From positions 1 through 64,000 of the forward strand of contig NZ_SBIT01000007.1 of the NCBI RefSeq assembly GCF_004765785.1: 64,000 bases of DNA, given 5' to 3'. Numbering within the stretch: position 1 is the first letter of the stretch; each line of letters starts with the position of its first letter. This document shows, piece after piece, positions 25,446 to 35,424 of this stretch. The position numbers and the translations under genes are program-made. The notes beneath the pieces are model-generated. The model was given only the letters and a program-made list of their open reading frames with translations, made no database searches and was not told where the DNA came from. The stretch is from Halorussus ruber (GTDB lineage: Archaea > Halobacteriota > Halobacteria > Halobacteriales > Haladaptataceae).

Positions 25446-27455
25446 ATGGATACACTCGAAGACGTAGACGAGGTCGTTCACGAGCCGACCGAGGAGTTCG
25501 TGGAATCGACCAACGTCTACCAGTTCATGCAGGAACACGACATCGAGGACTACGACGAGTTAATCGAGCGCACCACCTCGGAGGTCGAAGGCGTCGAGGC
25601 GTCCGGCGTCGAGTGGTTCTGGGACGAACTCGTGGACTACCTCGGCATCGACTTCTACGAGGACTACGACAGTATCCGAGATAACAGCGACGGACCCCAG
25701 TTCTCGGAGTGGTACGAGGGCGGCGAGTTGAACATCGCCCACAACGTCGTGGACCGCCACGCGGAACCCGACAGCGAGACCCGCAACAAGGTCGCCACCA
25801 TCTGGGAGGGCGAGGACGGCGAGGTCCGAGAAATCACCTACCACGAACTCGCGCGCCAGTCCAACAAGGTCGCCAACGCACTCGAAGAGCGCGGCGTCGA
25901 GGCGGGCGACTCGGTCGGTCTCTACATGCCGATGGTGCCGGAGGTCGTCTCCATCCTCTACGGCGCGTTCAAGGTCGGCGCAATCGTCGTACCCATCTTC
26001 TCCGGGTTCGGCGTGGACGCGACCGCGACCCGAATCGAGGACCCCGAGTGCGAGGTGCTGTTCACGGCCGATGGCTTCTATCGGCGGGGCGACGAGGTCC
26101 TGCTGAAGGACGCCGCCGACGAGGCCATCGACCAAGCGGGCCACGTCGAACACACCATCGTCTACGAGCGACTCGGCCACATCTCCAGCGACGAGGTGTC
26201 GATGAAGTGGCGGAGCCGAGACGAGTCGTGGGACGAGGCGGTCGAGACCCAGTCCGACGAGTACGACACCAAGTCGATGGATTCCAGCGACGAGTCGATG
26301 CTGCTGTACTCGTCGGGGACCACCGGCAAGCCCAAGGGCATCGTCCACACCCACGCCGGAGCCTTGATGCAGGCCGCCAAGGAGATTTACTTCGGCTTCG
26401 ACCACAAGCCCAGCGACCGCTTCTTCTGGGTCAGCGACATCGGGTGGATGATGGGGCCGTGGACGCTCATCGGCAACCACGCCTTCGGCGGCACTATCTT
26501 CATGTACGAAGGTGCGCCCGACCACCCCGAACCCGACCGCTTCTGGGAGATGATAGACCGCCACGGCATCTCGACGTTCGGCATCTCGCCGACCGCGATT
26601 CGCGCCCTCCGGAAGTACGGCGACGAGTACGTCGAGAAACACGACCTCTCGACCCTGCGCCTGCTGGGTTCGACCGGCGAACCGTGGGACCCCGAGAGCT
26701 GGATGTGGTTCTACGAGAAGGTCGGCGGAAGCGAGGCACCAATCATCAACATCTCCGGCGGGACCGAAATCATGGGTTGCTTCCTCATGCCGATGCCAAC
26801 CCAGTCGCTCAAGCCCTGCACCCTCGGCGGGCCGGGACTCGGCATGGACATCGACATCGTGAACTCCCAGGGCGAGTCCATCGCCGACACCCACGAGCGG
26901 GGCTTCCTCGTGGCCCGCGACTCCTGTCCCTCGATGACCAAATCGCTCTGGTCGGGCGACGAGCGCTATCTGGACGAGTACTGGTCGTCCTTCGAGGACC
27001 CGCCGCTGTGGGACCACGGCGACTGGGCGCAGAAGGACGCCGAGGGCTTCTGGTTCCTCCACGGCCGGGCCGACGACGCCATCAACGTGGCGGGCCGGAA
27101 GGTCGGTCCCGCCGAGGTCGAGGGCGCGCTCATCGACCACGAGGCCGTGAATCAGGCCGCCGCGGTCGGCGTGCCCGACGACACCACCGGGCAGGCCGTG
27201 GTGAGCTACGTCATCCTCGAAGACGGCTTCGAGGTCAGCGACTCGCTCCGCGAGGAGTTGCGCGAGCAGGTCGGCGAGGAACTCGGCAAGCCCTTCAAGC
27301 CCCGCGAGGTCCTGTTCGTCTCCGAGTTCCCCAAGACCCAGTCGGGCAAAATCATCCGGCGGGCCATCGAGGCGACCTACACGGGCGAGGACCTCGGGGA
27401 CATGTCCTCCATCGAGAATCCCGAGGCGCTCGACAAGTTGGAGAACGCCGAGTAA
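25446..27455 (+). CDS. AMP-forming acyl-CoA synthetase (acetyl/propionyl-CoA synthetase-like)
   Basis: A 669-residue ANL-superfamily enzyme. The P-loop motif YSSGTTGKPKGIVHTHAG is at about 290-307. It also has ISGGTEIMG, HGRADDAINVAGRKVGPAEVE (hinge) and the C-terminal catalytic lysine in PKTQSGKIIRR. Length fits acetyl-CoA synthetase relatives; the exact acid is not determined. The ATG at 25446 was chosen for its Shine-Dalgarno-like AGGAGG seven bases upstream; an in-frame TTG at 25407 is the alternative. Confidence 0.88.
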   Translation: MDTLEDVDEVVHEPTEEFVESTNVYQFMQEHDIEDYDELIERTTSEVEGVEASGVEWFWDELVDYLGIDFYEDYDSIRDNSDGPQFSEWYEGGELNIAHNVVDRHAEPDSETRNKVATIWEGEDGEVREITYHELARQSNKVANALEERGVEAGDSVGLYMPMVPEVVSILYGAFKVGAIVVPIFSGFGVDATATRIEDPECEVLFTADGFYRRGDEVLLKDAADEAIDQAGHVEHTIVYERLGHISSDEVSMKWRSRDESWDEAVETQSDEYDTKSMDSSDESMLLYSSGTTGKPKGIVHTHAGALMQAAKEIYFGFDHKPSDRFFWVSDIGWMMGPWTLIGNHAFGGTIFMYEGAPDHPEPDRFWEMIDRHGISTFGISPTAIRALRKYGDEYVEKHDLSTLRLLGSTGEPWDPESWMWFYEKVGGSEAPIINISGGTEIMGCFLMPMPTQSLKPCTLGGPGLGMDIDIVNSQGESIADTHERGFLVARDSCPSMTKSLWSGDERYLDEYWSSFEDPPLWDHGDWAQKDAEGFWFLHGRADDAINVAGRKVGPAEVEGALIDHEAVNQAAAVGVPDDTTGQAVVSYVILEDGFEVSDSLREELREQVGEELGKPFKPREVLFVSEFPKTQSGKIIRRAIEATYTGEDLGDMSSIENPEALDKLENAE

Positions 27456-27501
27456 TCCGATTGTCTGGCTCTTCTTCTTCCTCTCTTTCGCTCTTTCTCG
27501 C

Positions 27502-27930
27502 TCAGGTGCATCCTCTCCAGACATCTGCCGTCGCGTTCGATTCGACCTGAACGATTGTCGCACATCGCCGGTCGGGTCCGACTATCTCGAACGATTCGGG
27601 TTCGCGGCCGTCTACTGCGACGAGGAGTCTGTACGTCTCGTCGCGCTCGGTCGTCTCGGCGAACGAGCGGCGTTCGTCGGGCGTGAGCGTCACGTTCGCC
27701 TCGAAGGCCGCAGATTCGCCGGACCCGTTCGCCGGGAAGACGGCGACCCGAACGGTACGATTCGCGTCGTCCTCGTTCGAGACGAGGAGGTCGTCTATCG
27801 GCGGCGGAGTGCGAGTGACATCGAGGACTCCGAACGCCACGACGCCGCCGACGACACCGACAGCGAGAGCGAGCGTTCCGAGTCCCGCGAACCGGAGCGT
27901 CGAACCTTTCCAGAACGCTCGGTCGGTCAT
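27502..27930 (-). CDS. Single-span membrane/secreted protein
   Basis: A 142-residue protein with one hydrophobic helix (about 13-37) and a beta-rich exterior domain containing several N-glycosylation-type sites (NRT, NGS, NVT, NAT). Two cysteines near the C terminus (RRCATIV and WRGC) may pair. No family is recognised. Its start overlaps the stop of the upstream GNAT gene by four bases. Confidence 0.65.
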   Translation of the reverse strand: MTDRAFWKGSTLRFAGLGTLALAVGVVGGVVAFGVLDVTRTPPPIDDLLVSNEDDANRTVRVAVFPANGSGESAAFEANVTLTPDERRSFAETTERDETYRLLVAVDGREPESFEIVGPDRRCATIVQVESNATADVWRGCT

Positions 27931-28514
27931 CGCTCGTCCGCTCGTCTCTCCTCGACCCACTCCTCGCGGAGGAGGCCGTAGACGTACTCGTCGCGGTACT
28001 CGCCCTCCACGAACCGGTTCTCTCGGAGTTCGCCCTCGCGGGTGAACCCGAGGCGGTCGAGCAGGGCCTGCGAGGCGTCGTTGTGCGAGAAGACGCGGGC
28101 CTCGACGCCGCGGGCGTCGTGAGTGTCGAAGACGTGGTCGAGCAGGAGCGACAGGGCCTCGGTGGCGTACCCCTCGCCGTGGTAGTCGGGGAAGAGCCAG
28201 TATGCGACCTCGGGGCGAGTCAGGTGGATGTCCTTGGCGGTCACCACGCCGATTGGCGTCGGGTCGGCGTCTGAATCCTCGGGGTCCGAATCCTCGTCGT
28301 CGGACTCCAGACAGGCCAGCAGACCGACGCCCTCGTCGGTCTCGAACCACTCCTCGATGGTCTCCTCGACCTGCGTGGCGTTCGTGGGGTCGGCCAGACC
28401 GAGAGGACCGCGGACGACCGGGTGGTTGCGACCGCGCTGGAGGAACTCGGTGTCCTCGCGCTCGATTGTGTAGAGGGCGACGCGCTCGCCGCGAGAGAAG
28501 GCTACGCCGGGCAT
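27927..28514 (-). CDS. GNAT acetyltransferase, RimJ/RimL-like
   Basis: A 195-residue GNAT. EVAYWLFPDYHGEGYATEALSLLLDHVF is the RimJ/RimL-type acetyl-CoA motif, followed by VFSHNDASQALLDRLGFTREGE. An acidic insert (ESDDEDSDPEDSDADP) lies at about 69-84. It probably acetylates protein N termini or small amines. It forms a two-gene operon with the membrane protein downstream. Confidence 0.85.
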   Translation of the reverse strand: MPGVAFSRGERVALYTIEREDTEFLQRGRNHPVVRGPLGLADPTNATQVEETIEEWFETDEGVGLLACLESDDEDSDPEDSDADPTPIGVVTAKDIHLTRPEVAYWLFPDYHGEGYATEALSLLLDHVFDTHDARGVEARVFSHNDASQALLDRLGFTREGELRENRFVEGEYRDEYVYGLLREEWVEERRADER

Positions 28515-28897
28515 ACGCTTAGCGACGGACGGTCGAATTAAAGCGATTTCCCTCTGGTTCGATTACAGGACGTCGGAGATGCGATGGCGGGCGGAAACGC
28601 CACCGAGCGACGGCCTGCCGACTAACCGACTGCAGACGCTCGGCCAAATAACCGACGGGTGGGATGAAGGGGCCGCCCGGTCGCGCAACGCTTGGTCGCT
28701 GGTCGGCCCCTATCCGAGGTCGGGTTGTGCGGAGAGACCGAGGATATGCCGACCAGCGACCGCCGGGAGACAAACCGCGTCTCCCGAGGTCACGTTCGCT
28801 TCGCTCACGTGACCGCGACCGGGCGGGGGCTTCGAGAAACGTTCACCACGACAGTTCGACGGTTCACTCTGTCTGGACCAGCAATACCCTCACGCCC
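28515..28897. repeat. Intergenic region with hairpin element, copy D
   Basis: No gene was seen. At 28764-28786 a hairpin CGGGAGA-CAAACCGCG-TCTCCCG is followed by a second one (GTCACGT, 11-base loop TCGCTTCGCTC, ACGTGAC). The same pair of loops with different stems occurs in copy C at 57.2 kb. The region lies 3' of the minus-strand gene at 28898. Confidence 0.65.
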
Positions 28898-29635
28898 TCA
28901 AATCACCGCAGACGCCTCGACAGTCTCCGACTCCGGAACTCCTCCGTCCGAATCTCCGGACCCCGCCACGACCCCGAAATCACCGACCGAATCCTCGTCC
29001 GGAAGCAGAATCGCCGCGCCAGCGAGGAGCGGCGCAACGATTCCGGCGACCACGGTACCGGGGTCCGCGAGCGGCGCGCGGACCGCCACCTCGTCGCCCG
29101 GTTCGAGCCCCCAGTCGTCGGCGACCTCGCGCGCGGCGGAGAGCAAGTCGGCGTGGGAAAATTCAGCTTCTCCAGCGACCAGCGCGACCGTCCCGGGGTC
29201 GATGGGCGTCTCGGGGAAGGAGGGGTTCTCGCTCCACACGTCGCGCTCGAAGTGGGCGACCGCGGGGTCGTCGGGCGGGCCGCCGTAGCCGACGCGCTGG
29301 GTGCCCGGCGGGACCTCGTAGTCGCCGATTTCGTCGGCGGGCGCGACCGCGATGCGGGCGTCGAGGTCCTCGGCGGCGGGGTCGGGCAGGCCGAACCGGG
29401 TCCGCGCGCCCAGCAGGGCCGCCCCGAAGAAGGAGAAGACGACCTCGGGTTCGGGGTCGTCGGCGACCGCGACGGTGGCCTCGTCGTGGACTCCTCGCCG
29501 CCGCCAGAAGTTGCCGGTCTTCCACGCCGTCGTGCAGAACCGGTGGTAGTCGTAGGTCCGGTTCTCGCCGGGCGCGAGCAGTGCGGACTCCTCCGAGCGC
29601 CGACTCCGGGCCACGAGGTCGCCGAGTGCGTCCAT
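28898..29635 (-). CDS. Truncated ANL-superfamily-like protein
   Basis: A 245-residue protein whose N-terminal half resembles the start of AMP-binding enzymes (YDYHRFCTTAWKTGNFWRRRGV, then VAVADDPEPEVVFSFFGAALLGA). The C-terminal half repeats the pattern (FSHADLLSAAREVADDWGLEPGDEVAVRAPL). It lacks the SGTTGxPKG phosphate loop and the C-terminal lysine domain, so it cannot be an active adenylate-forming enzyme. A regulatory or degenerate relative is likely. Confidence 0.65.
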   Translation of the reverse strand: MDALGDLVARSRRSEESALLAPGENRTYDYHRFCTTAWKTGNFWRRRGVHDEATVAVADDPEPEVVFSFFGAALLGARTRFGLPDPAAEDLDARIAVAPADEIGDYEVPPGTQRVGYGGPPDDPAVAHFERDVWSENPSFPETPIDPGTVALVAGEAEFSHADLLSAAREVADDWGLEPGDEVAVRAPLADPGTVVAGIVAPLLAGAAILLPDEDSVGDFGVVAGSGDSDGGVPESETVEASAVI

Positions 29636-29745
29636 GCGCGGGGGTTAGGAAGGCGTCGGAAAAGTCGCGTCGGTTCGGCGCTCAGAAACAGGTTTAGGTG
29701 TGCTTAAAATATCCCTACAATTTCTAAAGCAATCAAAATATTTCT

Positions 29746-30639
29746 CTACTGCTCGCGCGGCAGGTACTCGCCGAGCGCCGCGGCGATTTCTTCCGGGTCC
29801 GCTACCTCCTCGACTTCGACGGGGTTCCGGCGCACGTCGAGGAGGCCCCACGCCGACCACCCCGAGCGCCGGACCACGATGGCCTCGTCGGTCACGTCGT
29901 AGCTCTCGAAGGCCGACCACGGCCGGACGGTCCGCTGGACCGCGTTGCCGACCAGCAGGCCCGCGTCTGTCACGGCCACCCGGCGCTCGGTGGTCGTGCC
30001 GAACAGCCCGCTGGCCATCGGCGCGACCAGTTGGAAGAACCACCGGAGCGGGGCGAACTCGACGGCCAGCGAGACGCCGAAGCCGACGACGCTCACCGCG
30101 AGGAGTCCCGCGGCCGCTCGCTTGAGGAGGCGGGCGTCGCGCTCCGGGGCCGGGGCGCTGAACCGGACCAGCGTCTCGGCGTCGGCCAGCACGGCGTCGG
30201 CGTAGCGGTTCCGCGCGGCGACGGCGAGGCCGACGCTCGAAATCGTCCCCGCCACCACGCCGACGACCGCGACGCCCGCAATCGGTCCCGTGACGGCCGC
30301 TCCCCGAGCGACCCCCGCGGCGACCAGTCCACCGAGGTAGCCGAACGGGAGCGCCATCGCGGCCCAAATCCAGCGCGAACTGCCGAGTCGGACCGCCAGC
30401 GACCGGTGGCGGGCGAGCAAGCCGACGCCTCCCACCGCGGCGACTGCGGTCCCGAGGAGGACGAAAAAGAGCGCGCCGGGGTCGGTGGTTCCGCCGAGCG
30501 CGACCGCGATTGCGACCGTCGGTGCCGCGACGGCCGCCGCGTAGAGGCCCGCGACGAAGCCGAAGAAGCCGTCGGTCCCGCTGGCATCGTCCGCGTTGCC
30601 GCGACCGCCTGCGCTGTCCGGAAGCGAGTCGTCGGCCAT
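29746..30639 (-). CDS. Multi-helix membrane protein with C-terminal PH-like domain
   Basis: A 297-residue protein with about six membrane helices (between residues 27 and 225). The soluble C-terminal domain (RRVAVTDAGLLVGNAVQRTVRPWSAFESYDVTDEAIVV) resembles bacterial PH-like domains of haloarchaeal membrane proteins. No catalytic residues are apparent. Function is unknown. Confidence 0.7.
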   Translation of the reverse strand: MADDSLPDSAGGRGNADDASGTDGFFGFVAGLYAAAVAAPTVAIAVALGGTTDPGALFFVLLGTAVAAVGGVGLLARHRSLAVRLGSSRWIWAAMALPFGYLGGLVAAGVARGAAVTGPIAGVAVVGVVAGTISSVGLAVAARNRYADAVLADAETLVRFSAPAPERDARLLKRAAAGLLAVSVVGFGVSLAVEFAPLRWFFQLVAPMASGLFGTTTERRVAVTDAGLLVGNAVQRTVRPWSAFESYDVTDEAIVVRRSGWSAWGLLDVRRNPVEVEEVADPEEIAAALGEYLPREQ

Positions 30640-30681
30640 CCCTACTCGGAAGCTTACCTATCGAATCGCAAAAAGGTTGTC

Positions 30682-31680
30682 TCAGGCCCACTCGATGTCC
30701 AAGCCCTCGTGGACCACGAACTCCAGCGCGTTGACCAGATAGTGGGCGACGACCACGACCAGCAGGCTCCCCGTGAGGACGAACGCCGCGGCCAGCGCGA
30801 ACCCCAGCAGGCCCGTCACCGCGACGCCGCCCGGCCCCTGCGCGCCGTGGCCGATGGCGAACGCGACGGTCGAGAACACCGCCAGAATCCACGGCGAGAC
30901 GCCGAATCCGGCCGCGAACACGCCGACCAGCGCGGCCCGGAAGAGCAACTCCTCGAACCCGGCGATGACCGGGAGGACGACCCCGAGGAGAATCGCCCAC
31001 CCGGCGAGCGAGTCGGGAGCGAGCGCCTCGCGCAGGCCCTCCGAGTAGTCCACGCCCGCCACGTCGGCGACTTTCGCGGAGAGTTCGTTGGCGACGTAGA
31101 GCGCGACGCCGAAGGCGACGCCGACCGCGACCGCCGGGAGGCCGAGGCTCCACGGGTCGGCGGGGTTCACGCCGAGCGCGACCGGCGGGATGCCCGCAAT
31201 CCACACCGCGCCGAGGAGGGCCACGCCGAAGACGCCCTGACTGAACGCCACGTTCGCCAGCAAGGCCCCCGTCGAGAAGTCGAGTTCGCCCTGCTCGCGC
31301 CGGTCCGGCGTCTCGTCTCGCGCTCGTCGGGCCTGCTCCTCGGCCTCGTTTTCGCCCCACGGGCCGTCGCCCTCGTCGCTCCACCGGTTGCTCTCGTCAC
31401 TCTCGTCGGGCCACGGATTGCCCCCGCTCTCGTCCAGAACGCGGCGCTCGTGGCGGCCCGTTCCGGTGTCGGTGTGTCGCTCGATTCGGGCCGCGCCGGT
31501 CGCGGGAATCTGGGACTCGCTCGCGCCCCACTCGCTTTCGTCTCCGGTACCAGCCTCGTCCTCGTCCCGGTCGTCTGACTCCTCGAACATCGCCTGGGAG
31601 GCCCGAGCGAGCATGACGAGCAGGCCGAGGACGAGCATCGTGACGGCGGCGAACGACTCGTATTGGGGCGCTGGCGGCAT
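30682..31680 (-). CDS. CPBP-family intramembrane metalloprotease
   Basis: A 332-residue protein. After an N-terminal helix and a long acidic linker (about 28-130), a polytopic domain carries the CPBP/Abi motifs. These are EELLFRAALVGVF (EExxxR), AIGHGAQG (first His region) and VVVAHYLVNALEF (final His). The family includes Rce1-type CAAX proteases and bacteriocin self-immunity proteins. The charged linker is unusually long and may tether the protease. Confidence 0.85.
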   Translation of the reverse strand: MPPAPQYESFAAVTMLVLGLLVMLARASQAMFEESDDRDEDEAGTGDESEWGASESQIPATGAARIERHTDTGTGRHERRVLDESGGNPWPDESDESNRWSDEGDGPWGENEAEEQARRARDETPDRREQGELDFSTGALLANVAFSQGVFGVALLGAVWIAGIPPVALGVNPADPWSLGLPAVAVGVAFGVALYVANELSAKVADVAGVDYSEGLREALAPDSLAGWAILLGVVLPVIAGFEELLFRAALVGVFAAGFGVSPWILAVFSTVAFAIGHGAQGPGGVAVTGLLGFALAAAFVLTGSLLVVVVAHYLVNALEFVVHEGLDIEWA

Positions 31681-31792
31681 CGATTCGAAGTAGGAACCCC
31701 GCGGGCAAAAAGTTCGTCTCCCCGGCCTCGATTCCCGCGACGCTACCGAACTCCGCGACGATTCGCTCGGGTAAAACGGTGGGAGCGTGGTC

Positions 31793-32965
31793 TCAAAAGC
31801 TGTTCTTAATCTTCTCGAAGAAGCCCTCGTCGACGCTGACCTCCTCGCCGCCCGCCTCGGCGAACTGCTGGAGGGCTTCCTTCTGCTCGTCGTTGAGGTT
31901 CTCGGGCGTGACGACCTGCACTTTCACGTAGAGGTCGCCGTGACCGCGCCGCCGGAGGCGAGGCATCCCCTTGTCCTTCAGGCGGAAGGTCTCGCCGCTC
32001 TGGGTGCCCGCGGGCACGTCCATCTCGACGCTCCCGTCTATCGTCGGAATCTCGATGGTGTCGCCGAAGGTGGCCTGCGGGAAGGAGATGGGTTCCTGTC
32101 GCCGGAGGTCGTCGCCGTCGCGCTCGAAGTCCGGGTGGTCCTCGATTTCGACTTCGATGAGGAGGTCGCCGTTCGGGCCGCCGTTCTCGCCGGGCGCGCC
32201 CTCGCGCTCCATCTGGAGGGTCTGGCCCGACTGGATGCCCGCCGGGACCTCGACCGAGAGAGTGGCCTCCTTGCGGACCGTGCCGTCGCCGCCGCAGGTC
32301 GAACACGTCTCGGCGTAGATTTCGCCCTCGCCGCCACAGCGTCGGCAGGTCTGGGTCTGCTGGACGCGACCGAGCGGGGTCTGCTGGACCTGCGTGACCT
32401 GCCCGCGACCGTTACACTCCTCGCAGGTGTGGGAATCGGTGCCCGGCGGGTGGCCCTCGCCGTCGCAGTCGTCGCAGGTCTCGGGTCGGCGGACGCTGAC
32501 CTGCTTCTGGACGCCCTCGTAGGCGTCTTCGAGGTCGATGGTCAGGCGCGTCCGGAGGTCTTGGCCCTTCTGCGGGCGGTTGGACTGGCGACCGCCGCCA
32601 CCGCCGCCGAAGAACTGCTCGAAGATGTCGCCCATGCCGCCGCCCATGTTGCCGCCGCCCGTGCCGCCGCCGAAGGGACCGCCGCCCATGCCCCCGGCAC
32701 CGCCAGCGCCGCGACCGCCGTCGAAGCCGCCGCGCTTCTCGGCCTGCTCGAAGCGCTCGTGGCCCATCTGGTCGTAGGCTTGGCGCTTCTCGTCGTCGGT
32801 CAGCACTTCCTTGGCCTTCTTTACCTTCTTGAACTTCTCCTCGGCGTTCGGGTCGTCGCTCACGTCGGGGTGGTACTCGGTCGCCTTCTCGCGGTAGGCG
32901 TCCTTGATCTCCTCTTCGTCGGCGTCCCTGCTCACGCCGAGCACGTCGTAGAAGTCCTCGCTCAT
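31793..32965 (-). CDS. dnaJ: Chaperone protein DnaJ
   Basis: A 390-residue type-I DnaJ. The J domain is at 1-70 with HPD in EYHPDVSDD. A long Gly/Phe-rich linker (about 75-130) follows. The zinc finger has four CxxCxGxG units (CDDCDGEG, CEECNGRG, CRRCGGEG, CSTCGGDG), then the substrate-binding C-terminal domains. It delivers clients to DnaK. It is downstream of dnaK on the minus strand with a 144-base gap, so it may have its own promoter. Confidence 0.97.
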   Translation of the reverse strand: MSEDFYDVLGVSRDADEEEIKDAYREKATEYHPDVSDDPNAEEKFKKVKKAKEVLTDDEKRQAYDQMGHERFEQAEKRGGFDGGRGAGGAGGMGGGPFGGGTGGGNMGGGMGDIFEQFFGGGGGGRQSNRPQKGQDLRTRLTIDLEDAYEGVQKQVSVRRPETCDDCDGEGHPPGTDSHTCEECNGRGQVTQVQQTPLGRVQQTQTCRRCGGEGEIYAETCSTCGGDGTVRKEATLSVEVPAGIQSGQTLQMEREGAPGENGGPNGDLLIEVEIEDHPDFERDGDDLRRQEPISFPQATFGDTIEIPTIDGSVEMDVPAGTQSGETFRLKDKGMPRLRRRGHGDLYVKVQVVTPENLNDEQKEALQQFAEAGGEEVSVDEGFFEKIKNSF

Positions 32966-33069
32966 TCGTTGTGAGTCGATAAAAGACGGAGTTACTTCAA
33001 GGGTCCGTTGCTGTGACGAGCCGATTTCGGACGGTCGAGGAGCGTACTCGTCGTCCTCGTCGTCAACAC

Positions 33070-33090
33070 CGTCAGAGGCAAGCTCTGACG
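33070..33090 (+). repeat. Hairpin module E near dnaK 3' end
   Basis: CGTCAGAG, loop GCAAG, CTCTGACG, preceded by AACAC and followed by AGC. It is the same module seen in copies B and C, here 20 bases beyond the dnaK stop. Confidence 0.55.
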
Positions 33091-33109
33091 AGCAGACGAC
33101 TCGTCGTCG

Positions 33110-35029
33110 CTATTGCTCTTCCTCGTCGTCAACGTCTTCGAAGTCGGCGTCTACGTACTCGTCGCCGTCGCCGCCAGCGCCGCCCGGTCCGGCCTGACCG
33201 CCCATGCCGCCGGGGCCAGCGCCCGCCGCGCCGCCGGGTCCTGCGCCAGCGCCGCCCGGTCCGGCACCGCCAGCACCGGCTTGGGCCTGCTGCTGGTACA
33301 TCTGCTTGCCGATTTCCTGAAGCTCCTCCGAGAGCGCCTCGGTGGCTTCCTCGAGTTTCTCCTTCGAAGCGTCCTCGTCTTCGAGGACCTCCTTGACTGT
33401 CTCGATTTCGACCTCGATGTCGTTGCGGAGGTCGTCGTCGATGTTCTCCTCGTTCTCGTCCAGCAGGGTCTCGGCGCGCTGGACCGCGCTCTCGGCCTCG
33501 TTGCGGGCCTCGATGCGCTCGCGGCGCTTCTGGTCTTCTTCCTGGTGCTTCTCTGCCTCTTCCTGCATCTCCTCGATCTGCTCGTCCGAGAGACCAGCGC
33601 CGCCCTCGATGGTAATCTCTTCCTGATTACCGGAGCCTTGGTCCTCGGCGGAGACGTTGACGATGCCGTTCTCGTCGATGTTGAACGAGACCTCGATTTG
33701 CGGGGTTCCGGCCGGGGCGGGCGGGATGCCCGTCAGCTGGAACTCGCCGAGGAGTTCGTTCTCCTCGGCGATTTCGCGCTCGCCCTGGAAGACACGGACC
33801 TGCACCGAGGTCTGGTTGTCCGCCGCGGTGGTGAACACCTTCGACTCCTCGGTCGGGATGGTGGTGTTCTTGTCGATGAGGCGCTCGAAGAGGCCGCCCT
33901 TGACCTCGATACCGAGCGAGAGGGGCGTCACGTCGAGCAGGACGATGTCGTCCACGTCGCCCGAGAGGACGCCGCCCTGAATCGCCGCGCCGAGCGCGAC
34001 CGCCTCGTCGGGGTTGACGTTCTTCTTCGGCTCCTGGCCGGTCATCTCCTCGACCTTCTCCTGTACTTGGGGCATCCGAGTCGAGCCACCCACGAGGATG
34101 ACCTCGTCGATGTCGCTCTTCGAGTAGCCCGCGTCTTCGAGCGCCTGCTCGGTCGGGCCGACGGTGCGCTCGATGAGGTCGGAGGTCAGACTCTCGAACT
34201 TCGCGCGAGTCAGGCTGTCTTCGAGGTGGACCGGCCCCTCGTCGGTCGCCGTGATGAACGGGAGGTTGATGTCGGTCTCCTTGCGCGAGGAGAGTTCGAT
34301 TTTGGCCTCCTCCGCGGCGTCCTTCAGGCGCTGGAGGGCCTGTCGGTCCTCGCGGAGGTCGATGCCGTGGTCGTTCTCGAACTCGTCGGCCAGGTAGTCG
34401 ATGATGGCCTCGTCCCAGTCGTCGCCCCCGAGGTCGTTGTCACCGTTCGTGGCGACGACCTCGTAGACGCCGCCACCCAAATCGAGGATGGAGACGTCGA
34501 AGGTGCCACCGCCGAGGTCGTACACGAGGACGGTCTGGTCGGACTCGTCGTCCAGCCCGTAGGCCATCGAGGCCGCGGTCGGCTCGTTGACGATGCGCTC
34601 GACCTCGAAGCCAGCGATTTCCCCGGCGTCCTTGGTCGCCTGGCGCTGTTTGTCGTTGAAGTAGGCGGGGACCGTGATGACCGCCTTCTCGATGTCGTCA
34701 CCGAGATACTCCTCTGCGTCTCGCTTGATCTTCTGGAGGATCATCGCCGAGATTTGCTCGGGCGTGTACTCCTCGTCGTCGATTTCGACGGTGTAGTCGT
34801 CCTCGCCCATGTGGCGCTTGATGGACTGAATCGTGTGGTCGGGGTTCTGGACCGCCTGATTCTTGGCGGGTTTCCCGACGAGACGCTCACCGTCGTCGAA
34901 GGCGACGACCGAGGGCGTGGTGCGGTCGCCCTCGCTGTTGACGATAATCTCCGGGTCGCCGCCCTCCATGACCGCGAACGCGCTGTTCGTGGTGCCGAGG
35001 TCGATGCCCAGAATCTTGTTGCTCGCCAT
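33110..35029 (-). CDS. dnaK: Hsp70 chaperone DnaK
   Basis: A 639-residue Hsp70. The ATPase domain starts with [19 protein letters not shown] and includes [19 protein letters not shown] and [13 protein letters not shown]. The substrate-binding domain follows ([14 protein letters not shown]). The C terminus is Gly/Ala/Pro-rich and ends in an acidic cluster. It works with DnaJ and GrpE encoded on either side. GTTTAAGCC at 35057-35065 (minus strand GGCTTAAAC) lies about 28-36 bases upstream of the ATG and may be the TATA box. Confidence 0.98.
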   Translation of the reverse strand: MASNKILGIDLGTTNSAFAVMEGGDPEIIVNSEGDRTTPSVVAFDDGERLVGKPAKNQAVQNPDHTIQSIKRHMGEDDYTVEIDDEEYTPEQISAMILQKIKRDAEEYLGDDIEKAVITVPAYFNDKQRQATKDAGEIAGFEVERIVNEPTAASMAYGLDDESDQTVLVYDLGGGTFDVSILDLGGGVYEVVATNGDNDLGGDDWDEAIIDYLADEFENDHGIDLREDRQALQRLKDAAEEAKIELSSRKETDINLPFITATDEGPVHLEDSLTRAKFESLTSDLIERTVGPTEQALEDAGYSKSDIDEVILVGGSTRMPQVQEKVEEMTGQEPKKNVNPDEAVALGAAIQGGVLSGDVDDIVLLDVTPLSLGIEVKGGLFERLIDKNTTIPTEESKVFTTAADNQTSVQVRVFQGEREIAEENELLGEFQLTGIPPAPAGTPQIEVSFNIDENGIVNVSAEDQGSGNQEEITIEGGAGLSDEQIEEMQEEAEKHQEEDQKRRERIEARNEAESAVQRAETLLDENEENIDDDLRNDIEVEIETVKEVLEDEDASKEKLEEATEALSEELQEIGKQMYQQQAQAGAGGAGPGGAGAGPGGAAGAGPGGMGGQAGPGGAGGDGDEYVDADFEDVDDEEEQ

Positions 35030-35340
35030 CTTGTTCGATACGTTGCGGGTTCTGCCGTTTAAGCCTTGCTAGTCTCGGCGTACAGGCTCGCAGAACAATC
35101 CTCTCGCTGTCTTGCGGTTTTGGAAATGTCCTGTGCCCGTGAATGACATACTTATATATCGGACCGCAATTCTACCGGTTCTCGACCGGTCGAAATAATC
35201 TGCAGAATTCAGACACGAATCGGTTCTGCTCGGCGACTCGTCTGCCGGCGAACGCTCAACTACAGAGTCCACTGGCGGACGCTCGACCAACAGACCGCCA
35301 GTTTGGGTGGACTGAAAGGGGCACGCGCTCGCGTTCATTT

Positions 35341-35400
35341 TAGTTGTCTCAGACAGGCACTATTTCGCGGTAGTCGTCTCAGACAGGCACTATTTCGCGG
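35341..35400. repeat. 30-bp tandem duplication
   Basis: Two adjacent 30-base units beginning TAGTTGTCTCAGACAGGCAC and TAGTCGTCTCAGACAGGCAC, each ending TATTTCGCGG, differ at a single base. The second unit provides the left arm of the hairpin that follows. Confidence 0.85.
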
Positions 35401-35424
35401 GCGCAAAACTGCGCCCGCGAAATA
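35391..35424 (-). terminator. Perfect 15-bp stem hairpin after grpE
   Basis: TATTTCGCGGGCGCA and TGCGCCCGCGAAATA pair perfectly around a four-base loop (AAAC). It lies about 125 bases past the grpE stop, before dnaK, and may end grpE transcripts. Confidence 0.55.

Noticed and set aside
30682-31680. Phage abortive-infection protein
   Set aside because: CPBP/Abi naming covers many housekeeping proteases; no phage-defence genes surround it.
33113-35062. 649-codon frame antisense to dnaK
   Set aside because: It is a shadow of dnaK codon usage (Leu/Val/Asp-rich low-complexity protein) with no recognisable domain.
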